A stretch of DNA of 64,000 nucleotides from Rhodospirillaceae bacterium UBA1479 (GCA_002325375.1 DCRZ01000002.1:859198-923197); one strand, 5' to 3'; positions 34,652 through 44,699 are shown, numbered from the stretch's first letter. Numbers and translations are program-made. Notes: generated by a model from the letters alone, not told the origin.

Positions 34652-34751
34652 TGATTCAACCACAGAGACACAGAGGCAGTGAGGAAAAGAGGGAGATGAT
34701 TTTATTGCTTCTCATCGTCTCACCTCACCGTCTCACCGCCTCAGTGGTGAA
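34652..34751. repeat. Long imperfect inverted repeat between the two ThDP subunit genes
   Basis: The left arm begins TTCAACCACAGAGACACAGA and the right arm ends CACCGCCTCAGTGGTGAA; read on opposite strands the arms agree over about 40 bases with mismatches. The ACCACAGAGACACAGAG wording is that of a dispersed repeat seen in many bacterial genomes. The mRNA could form a long hairpin between the subunits. Confidence 0.6.
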
Positions 34752-34797
34752 CTTATACGATAACGGCGCATGACGCCGTTTGAGGGAGGAACCTTCA

Positions 34798-35382
34798 ATG
34801 ACCAAAATTACGCTGGACCGCCGCGAACTTCTCGCCCCCCTGTTCCCGGACAAGGATAAATGGTTGTTCGTTTCCGGATTGGCCGGATCGTCCAAGGACG
34901 CCGCCGGGCTGACCAACGACGGGCCGAACCTGTTCACCATGGCCGGCTGCATGGGCTCCGCCGTCGCCACGGGCCTGGGCATGGCGCTCTCGGCCCCGGA
35001 AAAACAGGTCGCCGTCATCACCGGCGACGGCGAATTGCAGATGGGCCTGGGCTCCCTCAACACGGTGGCGACGCAGGCCCCGGCCAACCTCACCATCATC
35101 TGCATCGACAACGGCACCCATGGCGAGACCGGCGGCCAGGAAGGCCACACGGCCCAGCGCACCAACCTTGCCATGATCGCCCAGGGATCGGGCATTCCCA
35201 GCGTCAAGGAAATCACCTCGGCCGATCAGATCGCGGATGCTCATGACTTCATCCGCAACCAGCCCGGCCCCCGCTTCCTGTGGTGCCGCGTGCTCCCCGG
35301 CGACCCCACGGCGTTCAAGCGCAACTTCAACCCGGCGGAATGCCGGATCGCGTTTCGGAATGCTTATTTCCAAAGCGCGTGA
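34798..35382 (+). CDS. ThDP-binding enzyme, beta subunit (sulfopyruvate/phosphonopyruvate decarboxylase-like)
   Basis: The pyrophosphate-binding half of the split decarboxylase, 194 residues from ATG 34798 (GAGGGAGGAACC upstream). The Mg-ThDP motif GDGELQMGLGSLNTVA starts at Gly76 and ends with Asn105 in IICIDNGTHGETGGQ. NLFTMAGCMGSAVATGLG is the usual glycine-rich cofactor turn. It must pair with the alpha subunit to act. The likely shared operator upstream with the TauD-like gene suggests a catabolic role induced by a specific substrate, but that is inference. Confidence 0.82.
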   Translation: MTKITLDRRELLAPLFPDKDKWLFVSGLAGSSKDAAGLTNDGPNLFTMAGCMGSAVATGLGMALSAPEKQVAVITGDGELQMGLGSLNTVATQAPANLTIICIDNGTHGETGGQEGHTAQRTNLAMIAQGSGIPSVKEITSADQIADAHDFIRNQPGPRFLWCRVLPGDPTAFKRNFNPAECRIAFRNAYFQSA

Positions 35383-35504
35383 TACCGAAACAGGCTGCGG
35401 CCGATAACGCTGGTTCTGCGCGACAAAATGTCGGGCTAAACCCGTTTCAGTTGCCAATCGTTCCGGTTGCCGGTTAAATTTTCCCTGTGATGTAGGGGGG
35501 AATC

Positions 35505-36152
35505 ATGGGGTTTTCACGCGCTTTCAAAAAGTCATTTGTATCTCTGATGATCATCGCGGTTCTTGCGTCCGCGTGTACTACGAATCCAATGGCAACCGGT
35601 ATGTCTGCCGTGGCGGGTAGTGAGTATAAATCTCCATACTCAAAGGGCATCGCGCTCGGCACGATGTTCGCCATGGAAGCCGATGAAAATTTTCCGGAAG
35701 CGGTGACGAAGACGTTAAAGAGCGCTGACTTGTTGGCTGACGATCCCGACAAGGCACCGTACAAGTTCGACGTTCAATTCCAGGACTTGGATGCCGAGCA
35801 AGACGGGTATGAAGTCACAGGAAAGGCCGTCGTCAAGTACACCTTGTTTAAGGCCGGTGCATCCGAACCGATCCGTACCGAAACGATAACGACGGACGGT
35901 TTTGCATACTCGAGTTCAGATCGTTCCCTTCTGGCGGAGGCCGGCATCAAGACGGGATTGGGCTTGTTGATGGTTGGAATGGTCGCACTTACCGGTATCG
36001 GTGGTCACAACGGTGATACGATTTCCGGTGCTGCGCAAACACCTACGCTGGAATTCTCGACTGAAAGAGCACACCGCGTGGCGAAAGAGGATGCGATATC
36101 CAAGAACTTGAAGGAGTTCTTGTTAAGGATCGAGACACCATCGGCCAATTAA
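35505..36152 (+). CDS. Hypothetical lipoprotein of lower GC content
   Basis: A 215-residue protein with a signal peptide and lipobox (IIAVLASACTTNPM; Cys24), so a probable lipid-anchored envelope protein. After a Ser/Gly-rich lead come a mixed domain (YKFDVQFQDLDAEQDGYEVT), a glycine-rich hydrophobic patch (GLGLLMVGMVALTGIGGHNG) and a basic end. I know no family. Its codons use A and T at third positions (AAA, GTT, GAT, ACG mixed) far more than neighbouring genes, hinting at relatively recent gain. It is followed directly by a bidirectional terminator shared with thiC. Confidence 0.65.
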   Translation: MGFSRAFKKSFVSLMIIAVLASACTTNPMATGMSAVAGSEYKSPYSKGIALGTMFAMEADENFPEAVTKTLKSADLLADDPDKAPYKFDVQFQDLDAEQDGYEVTGKAVVKYTLFKAGASEPIRTETITTDGFAYSSSDRSLLAEAGIKTGLGLLMVGMVALTGIGGHNGDTISGAAQTPTLEFSTERAHRVAKEDAISKNLKEFLLRIETPSAN

Positions 36153-36182
36153 AAGGCCGCGCATCATAGATACGCGGCCTTT
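36152..36182. terminator. Bidirectional intrinsic terminator
   Basis: A perfect 10-base stem (AAAGGCCGCG / CGCGGCCTTT) with an 11-base loop and T-rich flanks on both strands. It lies at the stop of the lipoprotein gene and 60 bases past thiC, so it can end both convergent transcripts. Confidence 0.85.
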
Positions 36183-36241
36183 CGTCCCGGGGCTATCCCG
36201 GGCGCTGACTTGGTAATGGACGCCAGGGCGTCGCGGATGGC

Positions 36242-38086
<1,845 letters not shown>

Positions 38087-38149
38087 GGATCAGGACTCCC
38101 GAGATCGTGGCATTCGTTTCACAACGATCCGGGACGTCACGGCAGCGAG

Positions 38150-38176
38150 GAAAATATATAGAGAGCCCCTTTGGGG
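38150..38176 (-). terminator. Candidate terminator hairpin of the TPP riboswitch expression platform
   Basis: On the minus strand, CCCC-AAA-GGGG followed by CTCTCTATATATTTT, directly after the riboswitch 3' arm. The stem is short, but the U-rich run is in the right place for TPP-controlled termination. Confidence 0.5.
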
Positions 38177-38304
38177 GTTCCGTTCCCTACGCCGGTATTG
38201 CTCCGGATCAGGTTCGAAGGGTCACCGCGTTGTCCTCCTTCGCGCTGATGCGCTTCGGACGACCGTCGGAATCTCAGCCCCCTATCGGGGCCCCCCGTCG
38301 GAAC
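38177..38304 (-). promoter_or_regulatory. TPP riboswitch (THI element)
   Basis: Read on the minus strand, the region has the conserved blocks in order: GGGGGCTGAGATT, then CCCTTCGAACCTGATCCGGA, then CAATACCGGCGTAGGGAA. The outer P1 stem closes as GTTCCG (38304-38299) with CGGAAC (38182-38177). It precedes thiC, the classic location. Binding of TPP would reduce thiC expression. Confidence 0.95.
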
Positions 38305-38411
38305 AAGGGGAATCTGAGGGTTAACGCGGGCGAGGTCAAGGGATTCCGTCTTCAGGGAGGATGACTTTCGGCCATATCGCGGCATATCCGGATTCTGCTA
38401 ATATTGCCGTC

Positions 38412-38897
38412 ATGAAAAAGGGTTTGATCGTAACGGCTTGCCTGCTGTTCCTGGTGATCGCCTGTTCGCCCGACGGCGATGGCGGGGGGCTGAAGGGGCG
38501 CGCCTGTGTGATGGACGGCGATACGCTGATGATCGGCGGTACGCGCCGCCATACGAAATGCGCCGAAGGGCAGATCGTCGATATCTGGGGCATCACCGCC
38601 TTCGGCCTGGATCAGCTTTGCCCGCATCCCTCGGGCCGGATGGTCCGCTGCGGCCTCTATGCCGCCGCGCAGTTGCAGGAAAAGGTCAAGACCAGCGAGA
38701 TCCGCTGCGAGCAAAAAGAAAGCAAGTTTGGCGGGGTGATCGTGGCGCAGTGCTTCGTCGGCGACGACGACATCGGCCAGTACATGGTCGTCAATGGCTT
38801 TGCCAAGGCGAACGCCGCGGTCACCGAACGCTATACCGGTTATGAAGCCCAGGCCAAGGCCCAGCGCCGTGGTTTGTGGGAGACGGGCAGCAGGTGA
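38412..38897 (+). CDS. Nuclease-fold (SNase-like) lipoprotein
   Basis: A 161-residue protein starting at ATG 38412, with a signal and lipobox (ACLLFLVIACSPDG). The rest follows the staphylococcal nuclease plan: CVMDGDTLMIGG, IVDIWGITAFGLDQLC, GVIVAQCFVGDDDIGQYMV and AKAQRRGLWETGS. The usual catalytic Arg-Asp-Glu set is not fully evident, so activity is uncertain; several such envelope proteins in alphaproteobacteria look inactive. The thiC riboswitch lies divergently upstream. It ends 54 bases before the ABC transporter genes. Confidence 0.75.
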   Translation: MKKGLIVTACLLFLVIACSPDGDGGGLKGRACVMDGDTLMIGGTRRHTKCAEGQIVDIWGITAFGLDQLCPHPSGRMVRCGLYAAAQLQEKVKTSEIRCEQKESKFGGVIVAQCFVGDDDIGQYMVVNGFAKANAAVTERYTGYEAQAKAQRRGLWETGSR

Positions 38898-38951
38898 TCC
38901 GCTGCCGATTATTCTATCGCCACGCTCGGGACCGGCCCCTAATATCCCTGC

Positions 38952-39539
38952 ATGCTGTCGATCCGAAACCTTCGCGCGCACCTGGTACAGGTTGACGACC
39001 TGGACCTGGACGCGGGCGACTGCATCGCCGTCATGGGCCCTTCGGGGTCGGGCAAAAGCCTGATGTTGCGGGCCTTGGCCGACCTTGACCCGGCGGAAGG
39101 CGAGATCACGCTGGACGGCCATGAGCGCATGTCCATGACCGGCCCCGACTGGCGCCGCCAGTTGATGTACGTCGGCCCGGAATCGGGCTGGTGGGAAGAC
39201 CGGGTGGGCGATCATTTCGAAGACCCGGAGGCCGTCACCGGTGTGCTGCAGCGCCTGGGCTTCAAGGCCGAGGCCCTGACCTGGCCCGTCTCGCGCCTGT
39301 CGACCGGTGAGCGCCAGCGCCTGGCCATCGCCCGCGCCTTCGACCGGGGGCCGCGCGTGCTGCTGCTGGACGAACCCACGGGGGCCCTGGATCAGGCGGC
39401 GACGGCCCTGGTCGAGGGCGTGATCCACGATTTCCTGATGGACGGCGGCATTGTCATCCTGGCGACCCATGCCAAGGATCAGGCGGCACGGCTCGGCAAG
39501 CGGCTTCTGACCATGACCGACGGCAGGCTGTCCGCATGA
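38952..39539 (+). CDS. fetA: ABC transporter ATPase of the FetA/YbbL type
   Basis: A small 195-residue ATPase: Walker A GPSGSGKSL, signature LSTGERQRLAIARAF and Walker B VLLLDEPTGALDQ. Together with the next gene it matches the FetAB (YbbLM) iron exporter pair of E. coli, which eases oxidative stress by removing iron. The symbol is by family and neighbour. It overlaps fetB by four bases (ATGA). Confidence 0.8.
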   Translation: MLSIRNLRAHLVQVDDLDLDAGDCIAVMGPSGSGKSLMLRALADLDPAEGEITLDGHERMSMTGPDWRRQLMYVGPESGWWEDRVGDHFEDPEAVTGVLQRLGFKAEALTWPVSRLSTGERQRLAIARAFDRGPRVLLLDEPTGALDQAATALVEGVIHDFLMDGGIVILATHAKDQAARLGKRLLTMTDGRLSA

Positions 39540-40345
39540 CCAGTCAGGCCATTCCTCTGACCGCGTTCGACCTGGCCCTGGCGGCCTTTCTGCTGGTCAT
39601 CAACGGCGGGCTGTCCCTCTGGCTCGGCCTCGGCATTACCCGCTCGCTGGTGATTGCCGCCGTGCGCATGACGGTACAACTGTTGCTGGTGGGATTGGTC
39701 CTCAAGGCCCTGTTCGCGCAGCAGTCGCCCTGGCTGACGCTCGGCGTGGTCGGGATCATGGTCGGCTTCGCCGGTTACGAGATCATGAACCGCCAGGACC
39801 GCAAGCTGACCGGCTGGTGGTCCTACGGGATCGGCGTCTCGACCATGACCTTCGCCGCCATTTCGGTGACCTGCCTGGCCCTGACGACGCAGCTCAAGCC
39901 CGATCCGTGGTGGGACGCGCGCTATGCCGTGCCCATCCTGGGCATGATCCTGGGCAATGCCATGACCGGGATCAGCCTGGGCCTGAACACCCTGTTCAAC
40001 ACGGTGGTCCGCGAACGCTGGGCGGTCGAGGCGCAGATCGCCCTCGGCTTTCCGCGCCAGGTGGCGCTGCGCCCGTTCATCCGCCGCGCCCTCAAGACCG
40101 CGCTGATGCCGACCATCAATTCCATGGCCGCGACCGGGGTGGTGTCCCTGCCGGGCATGATGACGGGCCAGATCCTGGCCGGCGCTGACCCGGTGGAGGC
40201 GGTGAAATACCAACTGCTGGTGATGTTCCTGATCGGCGGGGCGACGGGCATCGGCGCCGTCATGGCGATCTATGCCGCCGTCTGGCGCATCACCGATCCG
40301 CGCCATCGCCTGCGCCTGGACCGAATAGAAGGATCCGACCAATGA
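39536..40345 (+). CDS. fetB: ABC transporter permease of the FetB/YbbM (UPF0014) type
   Basis: A 269-residue membrane protein with about seven segments. The family signature MTGISLGLNTLFNTVVRERW and ALKTALMPTINSMAATGVVS with LPGMMTGQILAGADP are those of UPF0014. With the preceding ATPase it is an iron or metal exporter. It overlaps the mandelate racemase-family gene by four bases, so the four genes from fetA to the dehydrogenase are very likely one operon. Confidence 0.85.
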   Translation: MTSQAIPLTAFDLALAAFLLVINGGLSLWLGLGITRSLVIAAVRMTVQLLLVGLVLKALFAQQSPWLTLGVVGIMVGFAGYEIMNRQDRKLTGWWSYGIGVSTMTFAAISVTCLALTTQLKPDPWWDARYAVPILGMILGNAMTGISLGLNTLFNTVVRERWAVEAQIALGFPRQVALRPFIRRALKTALMPTINSMAATGVVSLPGMMTGQILAGADPVEAVKYQLLVMFLIGGATGIGAVMAIYAAVWRITDPRHRLRLDRIEGSDQ

Positions 40346-41424
40346 CCGACACCATCACCGCCGTGCGGGCCCGCCCCGTGGTCGTGCCCATGCGCCGGCC
40401 CCTGGCCACGGCGGGGGGCGTGGTATCGGAGGCGCCCCTGATTCTGGTCGATGTCGAGACCTCGGGCGGGATTGCCGGCCGCGCCTATTCCTTCGCCTAT
40501 CAGGCCTGGGCGCTCAAGCCGCTGATGGCCATGTACGACGCTCTGGGCGAGCGCATCACCGGCAAGCCGTTGGACCCGCAGGCGGTGCAGGCGGACCTGA
40601 TGGCCATGACCCGCCTGGCCGGGGCCAAGGGGGCGGCGGGGCAGGCGATCTCGGGCCTCGACATGGCGTTGTGGGATGCCGCCGCCAAGGATAAAGGCCA
40701 GCCTTTGTACAAGTTGCTCGGCGCCGAGGCGGTTGCCACGCCGGCCTATAATTCCAAGGGCCTCGGCATGATCGGCGTGCCGGCGGCGGCCAAGGAGGCA
40801 CGGGACCTTCTGGACGAAGGCTTCGCTGCGGTGAAGCTGCGCCTGGGCTATCCGACGCTGGAAGAAGACGTCGCCGTGGCGCGGGCCGTGCGGGTGGCGA
40901 TCGGCCCCGACGTGCCCTTGATGAGCGACTACAACCAAAGCCAGGAGGTCGAAGAGGTCATCCGCCGGGTCAAGGCGCTGGCGGCGGTGGACCTGTATTG
41001 GGTGGAGGAGCCGGTCCATTACGACGATTTCTACGGCCATGCGGCGCTGCGTGCCGTGGTGCAGACGCCGGTCCAGACGGGGGAGAATTGCTGGTATCCG
41101 GGCGAGATGGCGAAATGCATGGCGGCCGGCGGATGTGATTATTTCATGCCCGACGCGGGCAAGATCGGCGGCGTCACCGGCTGGCTGGGGGCGGCCAAGC
41201 TGGCGGCGGCGGCCCATCTGCCGTTGTCGAGCCATCTGTACCCGGAAATCAGCGTGCACCTTCTGGCGGCGACGCCGACCCGCCACTGGCTGGAATACGT
41301 CGACTGGGCCGAGCCGATCCTGGCTGAGGCGCTGTCCGTGACCGGCGGCCATTGCCGCCCTGCGGAAAAACCCGGCATCGGCATTGAATGGAACGACCGG
41401 GCCGTCGATAAGTATGGGGTGTAA
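40342..41424 (+). CDS. Mandelate racemase/muconate lactonizing family enzyme (enolase superfamily)
   Basis: A 360-residue enolase-superfamily enzyme. Numbering runs one ahead of Pseudomonas mandelate racemase: metal ligands Asp196 (SDYN), Glu222 (VEEPV), Glu248 (GENCW); the His-Asp dyad is His298 (SSHLYPE) and Asp271 (PDAGKIGG); Glu318 stands in HWLEYVDW. The S-face base is Lys165, but the usual second Lys is Arg167 (VKLRLG), so it may act as a dehydratase on a sugar acid or hydroxy acid, not a racemase; this is inference. It overlaps fetB, and a 2-hydroxyacid dehydrogenase follows after 23 bases. Confidence 0.85.
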   Translation: MTDTITAVRARPVVVPMRRPLATAGGVVSEAPLILVDVETSGGIAGRAYSFAYQAWALKPLMAMYDALGERITGKPLDPQAVQADLMAMTRLAGAKGAAGQAISGLDMALWDAAAKDKGQPLYKLLGAEAVATPAYNSKGLGMIGVPAAAKEARDLLDEGFAAVKLRLGYPTLEEDVAVARAVRVAIGPDVPLMSDYNQSQEVEEVIRRVKALAAVDLYWVEEPVHYDDFYGHAALRAVVQTPVQTGENCWYPGEMAKCMAAGGCDYFMPDAGKIGGVTGWLGAAKLAAAAHLPLSSHLYPEISVHLLAATPTRHWLEYVDWAEPILAEALSVTGGHCRPAEKPGIGIEWNDRAVDKYGV

Positions 41425-41447
41425 TCCCCAGCCCGAAAGTTCCCGCC

Positions 41448-42404
41448 ATGACCGATACCATCGTCTTCCTTGATCACGGATCCCTTGCCCCCGGCACGGT
41501 GCTGCGCCCGCCCGCGTTCGCCCATCAATGGATCGACCATGACGAGACCAAACCCGGCGAGGTCGCGGCCCGCATCAAGGATGCGACCATCGTGGTCTCC
41601 AACAAGATCAAGGTGGGGGCCGCCGAGATGGACGCCGCCCCGGGGTTGAAGCTGATCGCCGTCTGCGCCACGGGTACGGACATCATCGACCTGGCCGCCG
41701 CCAAGGAACGCGGCATCACCGTCTGCAACGTGCGGGGCTATGCGGAACATTCCGTGCCGGAACATGCCTTCGGCCTGATCCTGACCCTGCGCCGCCAGAT
41801 CATCGGCTATCTTGCCGACGTGAAGGCCGGCAAGTGGCAGCAGGCCGGCACCTTCACCTTCTTCACCCACGAACTGCGCGATCTCTACGGCACGCGCTTG
41901 GCCGTGGTCGGGCGGGGGTCCTTGGGCCAGGGCGTCGCCACCATCGCAAAGGGCTTCGGGATGGAGGTCGTGTTCGTCGGCCGCAAGGGCGACACCGCGC
42001 CGGAAGCTCCCCTGATCCCCTGGGACGAAGCGATCGAGACGGCGGACGTGCTGACCCTGCATTGCCCGTTGACGCCGGAAACCCGCGGCATGATCGGGTT
42101 GGATGAATTCCAGCGCATGAAGCGCACGGCGCTGGTCATCAACACGGCCCGGGGCGGGCTGATCGACGAGGACGCCTTGGTTCAGGCCCTGACCGAGGGC
42201 CTGATCGCCGGGGCGGGGATGGATGTCGTTTCAAGCGAGCCGCCGCCCGCCGACCACCCCTTCATGGCCCTGGTCGGCCGTCCCGATTTCATCCTGACCC
42301 CGCACACGGCCTGGGCGGGAAACACGGCCCGCGCGGCCATGGCGGAACAACTGATCCGCAATATCGAGAACTTCAAGAACGGGACGCCGACCAACATCGT
42401 CTAG
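41448..42404 (+). CDS. D-2-hydroxyacid dehydrogenase (NAD-dependent)
   Basis: A 318-residue oxidoreductase of the D-isomer 2-hydroxyacid family, near glycerate/hydroxypyruvate reductase types. The NAD-binding motif is VVGRGSLGQGVATIAKGFGM; the catalytic Arg is in NTARGGLIDEDA, and the His in LTPHTAWAGNTARAA. The substrate cannot be told. It closes the operon beginning with fetA; the repeat element at 42406 follows at once. The enolase-family enzyme before it could supply a 2-oxo acid for it to reduce. Confidence 0.88.
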   Translation: MTDTIVFLDHGSLAPGTVLRPPAFAHQWIDHDETKPGEVAARIKDATIVVSNKIKVGAAEMDAAPGLKLIAVCATGTDIIDLAAAKERGITVCNVRGYAEHSVPEHAFGLILTLRRQIIGYLADVKAGKWQQAGTFTFFTHELRDLYGTRLAVVGRGSLGQGVATIAKGFGMEVVFVGRKGDTAPEAPLIPWDEAIETADVLTLHCPLTPETRGMIGLDEFQRMKRTALVINTARGGLIDEDALVQALTEGLIAGAGMDVVSSEPPPADHPFMALVGRPDFILTPHTAWAGNTARAAMAEQLIRNIENFKNGTPTNIV

Positions 42405-42405
42405 G

Positions 42406-42472
42406 CGCCGTCATGGCCGGGCTTGACCCGGCCATCCACGTGGTCCCCCGGGTCAAGCCCGGGGGTGACGGG
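42406..42472. repeat. Dispersed double palindrome between convergent genes
   Basis: Two perfect stems in tandem: ATGGCCGGG/CCCGGCCAT (42413-42435) and CCCCCGGG/CCCGGGGG (42445-42465). The wording GGGCTTGACCCGG and GGGTCAAGCCC is common to a dispersed intergenic repeat of alphaproteobacteria. It likely ends both convergent transcripts. Confidence 0.75.
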
Positions 42473-42517
42473 AAGGTTGCGGTTGGCGGCGGCCAGCCTG
42501 ATCTAGGGGGCGGCCCC

Positions 42518-43276
42518 CTAAGGCGTGATGTCGCTTCCCGGTCGTTTGGCGACCTCGGTGGTGCCGGCGGCGGGCGCGTCCTGGGGGCCGCTGCCGTCGG
42601 GCGGCGCCCAGTCGCCGGGGCCGCCGGAAAATCCCGCCGATCCCATGCCCGCCATGCCCGGTTTGGGATGGCGCAGGGTGTCCGGGTCCTTGTAGCCGCC
42701 GAAGAACCGCCGGATGCCGCGCCAGATCTTGGGCACCAGCCAGATCACCAGCAGGGCGAACAGGCCGAGGCCGATCAGGAAGGCGACCGGGTTGAACACG
42801 GCCAGCGCCAGGCCGCCGAACACCAGAAAGTCCTCGAACAGACTCATGCCCCAGTTGGAGAACGGTTCGGGCGAGGTGTTGATGACGGCGCGCGATCCGG
42901 CCTTGGCGGCGTGGGTCCCGGCGGCGATCATGCCGCCGCCCAGCAAGGCGGCCACGGTTTGCAGCTCATCGTTCATGAAGTCGAGCCCGCCCACAGCACC
43001 GGCCGCCATGAGGGCGCCCGCCGGAATGCGGATGAAGGTGTGGATCAGGTCCCAGATGGAATCCAGGCCGGGAATCTTGTCGGCGAAGAATTCGATGAAA
43101 TACAGCAGTGCCGCCGCCGCCAGCACCCAGGTCGAGGACAACACGGCCATGCTGTCCGGCAGCGAGATCACGCCGAAGGCATCCAGCCCGCCCAGGATCA
43201 ACACGGTGGCATACAGGTTCAGCCCGCTGCCCCAGGCGGAGCCCAGGGCGACGGCAAGGGCGGTCAACGGCTCCAT
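42518..43276 (-). CDS. DUF4126 membrane protein
   Basis: A 252-residue protein starting MEPLTALAVALGSAWGSGLN at 43276 with about five hydrophobic segments (ATVLILGGLDAFGVISL; LAAAALLYFIEFFADKIPGL; GLFALLVIWLVPKIWRGI) and a Gly/Pro-rich soluble tail. ELQTVAALLGGGMIAAGTHA and KAGSRAVINTSPEPFSNWG are DUF4126 hallmarks. The family has no known function. It lies seven bases after the TerB-like gene, so the two are probably coexpressed. Confidence 0.8.
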   Translation of the reverse strand: MEPLTALAVALGSAWGSGLNLYATVLILGGLDAFGVISLPDSMAVLSSTWVLAAAALLYFIEFFADKIPGLDSIWDLIHTFIRIPAGALMAAGAVGGLDFMNDELQTVAALLGGGMIAAGTHAAKAGSRAVINTSPEPFSNWGMSLFEDFLVFGGLALAVFNPVAFLIGLGLFALLVIWLVPKIWRGIRRFFGGYKDPDTLRHPKPGMAGMGSAGFSGGPGDWAPPDGSGPQDAPAAGTTEVAKRPGSDITP

Positions 43277-43283
43277 TGGGGAC

Positions 43284-43760
43284 TCATGCCTTTTCGTCGG
43301 GAATGTTGGGGAGGTCGTCCACGTAAAGGCCGAGTTCCTTCGGCTCGATGCCAAGGCGCGAACACAGGCTGACGACCTCGATTTGTTCGGTCAGGTTGTC
43401 TTCGCCTTCGACCTCGAGAATGCCCATGCAGACACGCAGGATGAGCGACGCCGTTTCGGGATTGTCGGCCACGGGTTCGATGCGCTGGAACGCGGCTTCG
43501 CGCCCTGTTTTCGGATCGTCCTGGATTTCCGCCGTGTAATCGTTGAACAGGTCGACGGCTTCGTGGGGGTCGAACACCTGCAACTGTTTGATGGCCTCGA
43601 CGATCTGGTCCAGGCGCATGCGTTCGGGAAAAGTCACCTGCCCGTCGGCGGCGCAGACCAGGGCGGCGGCCGACATCACGGCCTCCAGGAACGGGCGGTT
43701 CTGGTGCCGCGCCATCTGCTCCCGATACAAATCCGTCAGGGTGTCGAGCACGCCCGCCAT
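43284..43760 (-). CDS. TerB-like protein
   Basis: A 158-residue all-helical cytoplasmic protein with the TerB plan: MSAAALVCAADGQVTFPERM, then a second helical hairpin ILRVCMGILEVEGEDNLTEQ, each with the acidic residues that in the family bind divalent metal. No other ter genes are present, so tellurite resistance is not implied. Its tight spacing to the DUF4126 gene suggests a membrane-associated pair. Confidence 0.8.
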   Translation of the reverse strand: MAGVLDTLTDLYREQMARHQNRPFLEAVMSAAALVCAADGQVTFPERMRLDQIVEAIKQLQVFDPHEAVDLFNDYTAEIQDDPKTGREAAFQRIEPVADNPETASLILRVCMGILEVEGEDNLTEQIEVVSLCSRLGIEPKELGLYVDDLPNIPDEKA

Positions 43761-43835
43761 GACTTAATGCCTCCGTTGCTTCCCTCGTCTCGATTATTGG
43801 CCAGGGGCGGGGGTGAGGCAACGGCTTATGGGCGG

Positions 43836-44699
43836 TCAGTAGGGCGTGAGGGTCTTCAGGGTGTTCGTCAGGGTGTCGGCGAATTCCTCCGCCGTTTCGT
43901 ACATCACCCAATGGCCGGCACCCTTGATGATGTGGAAGGGGGCCTCGGGCTGGAAGCTTCGGATGATTTCCTTGCGCTTATCCAGGCCCTCCTGGCCCAT
44001 CACGGTGATGTCGTGTTCGCCCCAGATTCCGGCCATGGACGCCTTGATGTCGGGCAGGGCGCGCAGCAGCCGGTCGGTCAGCGAGATCGGCCGGGAGCGG
44101 ATGCGTCCGCGCTCCAGATTGCGGCGATGGATGTGCACGGCCAGGTCGTCGATGTTGGCCGAGTCACGGATCATGAGGATCTGCAGGTTGCGGCGCTGCA
44201 ATTCGTCGATCTCGTCGTCGGTCATGCCGTCCTCGGCAAGGGCCGTGCCCTGGGGCGGCGCGTGCAGCACGCCGAAGCCGCTGGCCCCGACCATGACGAA
44301 GCTGCGGCAGCGGCCGGGGGTTTTCGACGCGACGACGCTGCCGATCAGGCCGCCGAAGGAAAACCCGGCGAGATGAAAGGTCTCGCCCGCCGGCACAAGC
44401 TGGTCCAGACCGGCGACAAGGATGTCGGCGATGTCGTCGGGCGACGTCGGCTTGGGCGGGGCGCCGCTGTCACCGAACCCCGGCGTGTCGGCGGCCAGCA
44501 CGGTGAAATGCGGCGTCAACAGGGGAATGGATCGATACCAGTGGGTCCACGATCCCCAGCCGCCGTGCAGAAGGACAAGGGTCGGGCCGCCGCCTTCCCA
44601 GCGGTGCCAGATGCAGGGGCCGTTGGGGCCCGGCGTTTCGATGCGTTGAGCTTTGGCGGCGAGGGCCGCCACGTCTTGGGCGAGGGCTGCGTGGTCCAT
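43836..44699 (-). CDS. Alpha/beta hydrolase
   Basis: A 287-residue hydrolase with HGGWGSWTHW as oxyanion-hole region, Ser nucleophile in LAGFSFGGLIG and His in KGAGHWVMYETAE; the acid is likely an Asp in IWGEHDITVM or near it. The shape is that of the MhpC-like (C-C bond hydrolase or esterase) group; the substrate is unknown. It follows the 44730-45068 gene at 30 bases and is probably cotranscribed with it. Confidence 0.85.
   Translation of the reverse strand: MDHAALAQDVAALAAKAQRIETPGPNGPCIWHRWEGGGPTLVLLHGGWGSWTHWYRSIPLLTPHFTVLAADTPGFGDSGAPPKPTSPDDIADILVAGLDQLVPAGETFHLAGFSFGGLIGSVVASKTPGRCRSFVMVGASGFGVLHAPPQGTALAEDGMTDDEIDELQRRNLQILMIRDSANIDDLAVHIHRRNLERGRIRSRPISLTDRLLRALPDIKASMAGIWGEHDITVMGQEGLDKRKEIIRSFQPEAPFHIIKGAGHWVMYETAEEFADTLTNTLKTLTPY

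Noticed and set aside
34072..35382. Naming the ThDP pair comD/comE.
   Set aside because: The fold and split match, but no coenzyme M or sulfolactate genes accompany it, so the substrate claim is not supported.
43284..43760. Tellurite resistance locus.
   Set aside because: Only a TerB-like helical protein is present; no TerC, TerD or TerZ.
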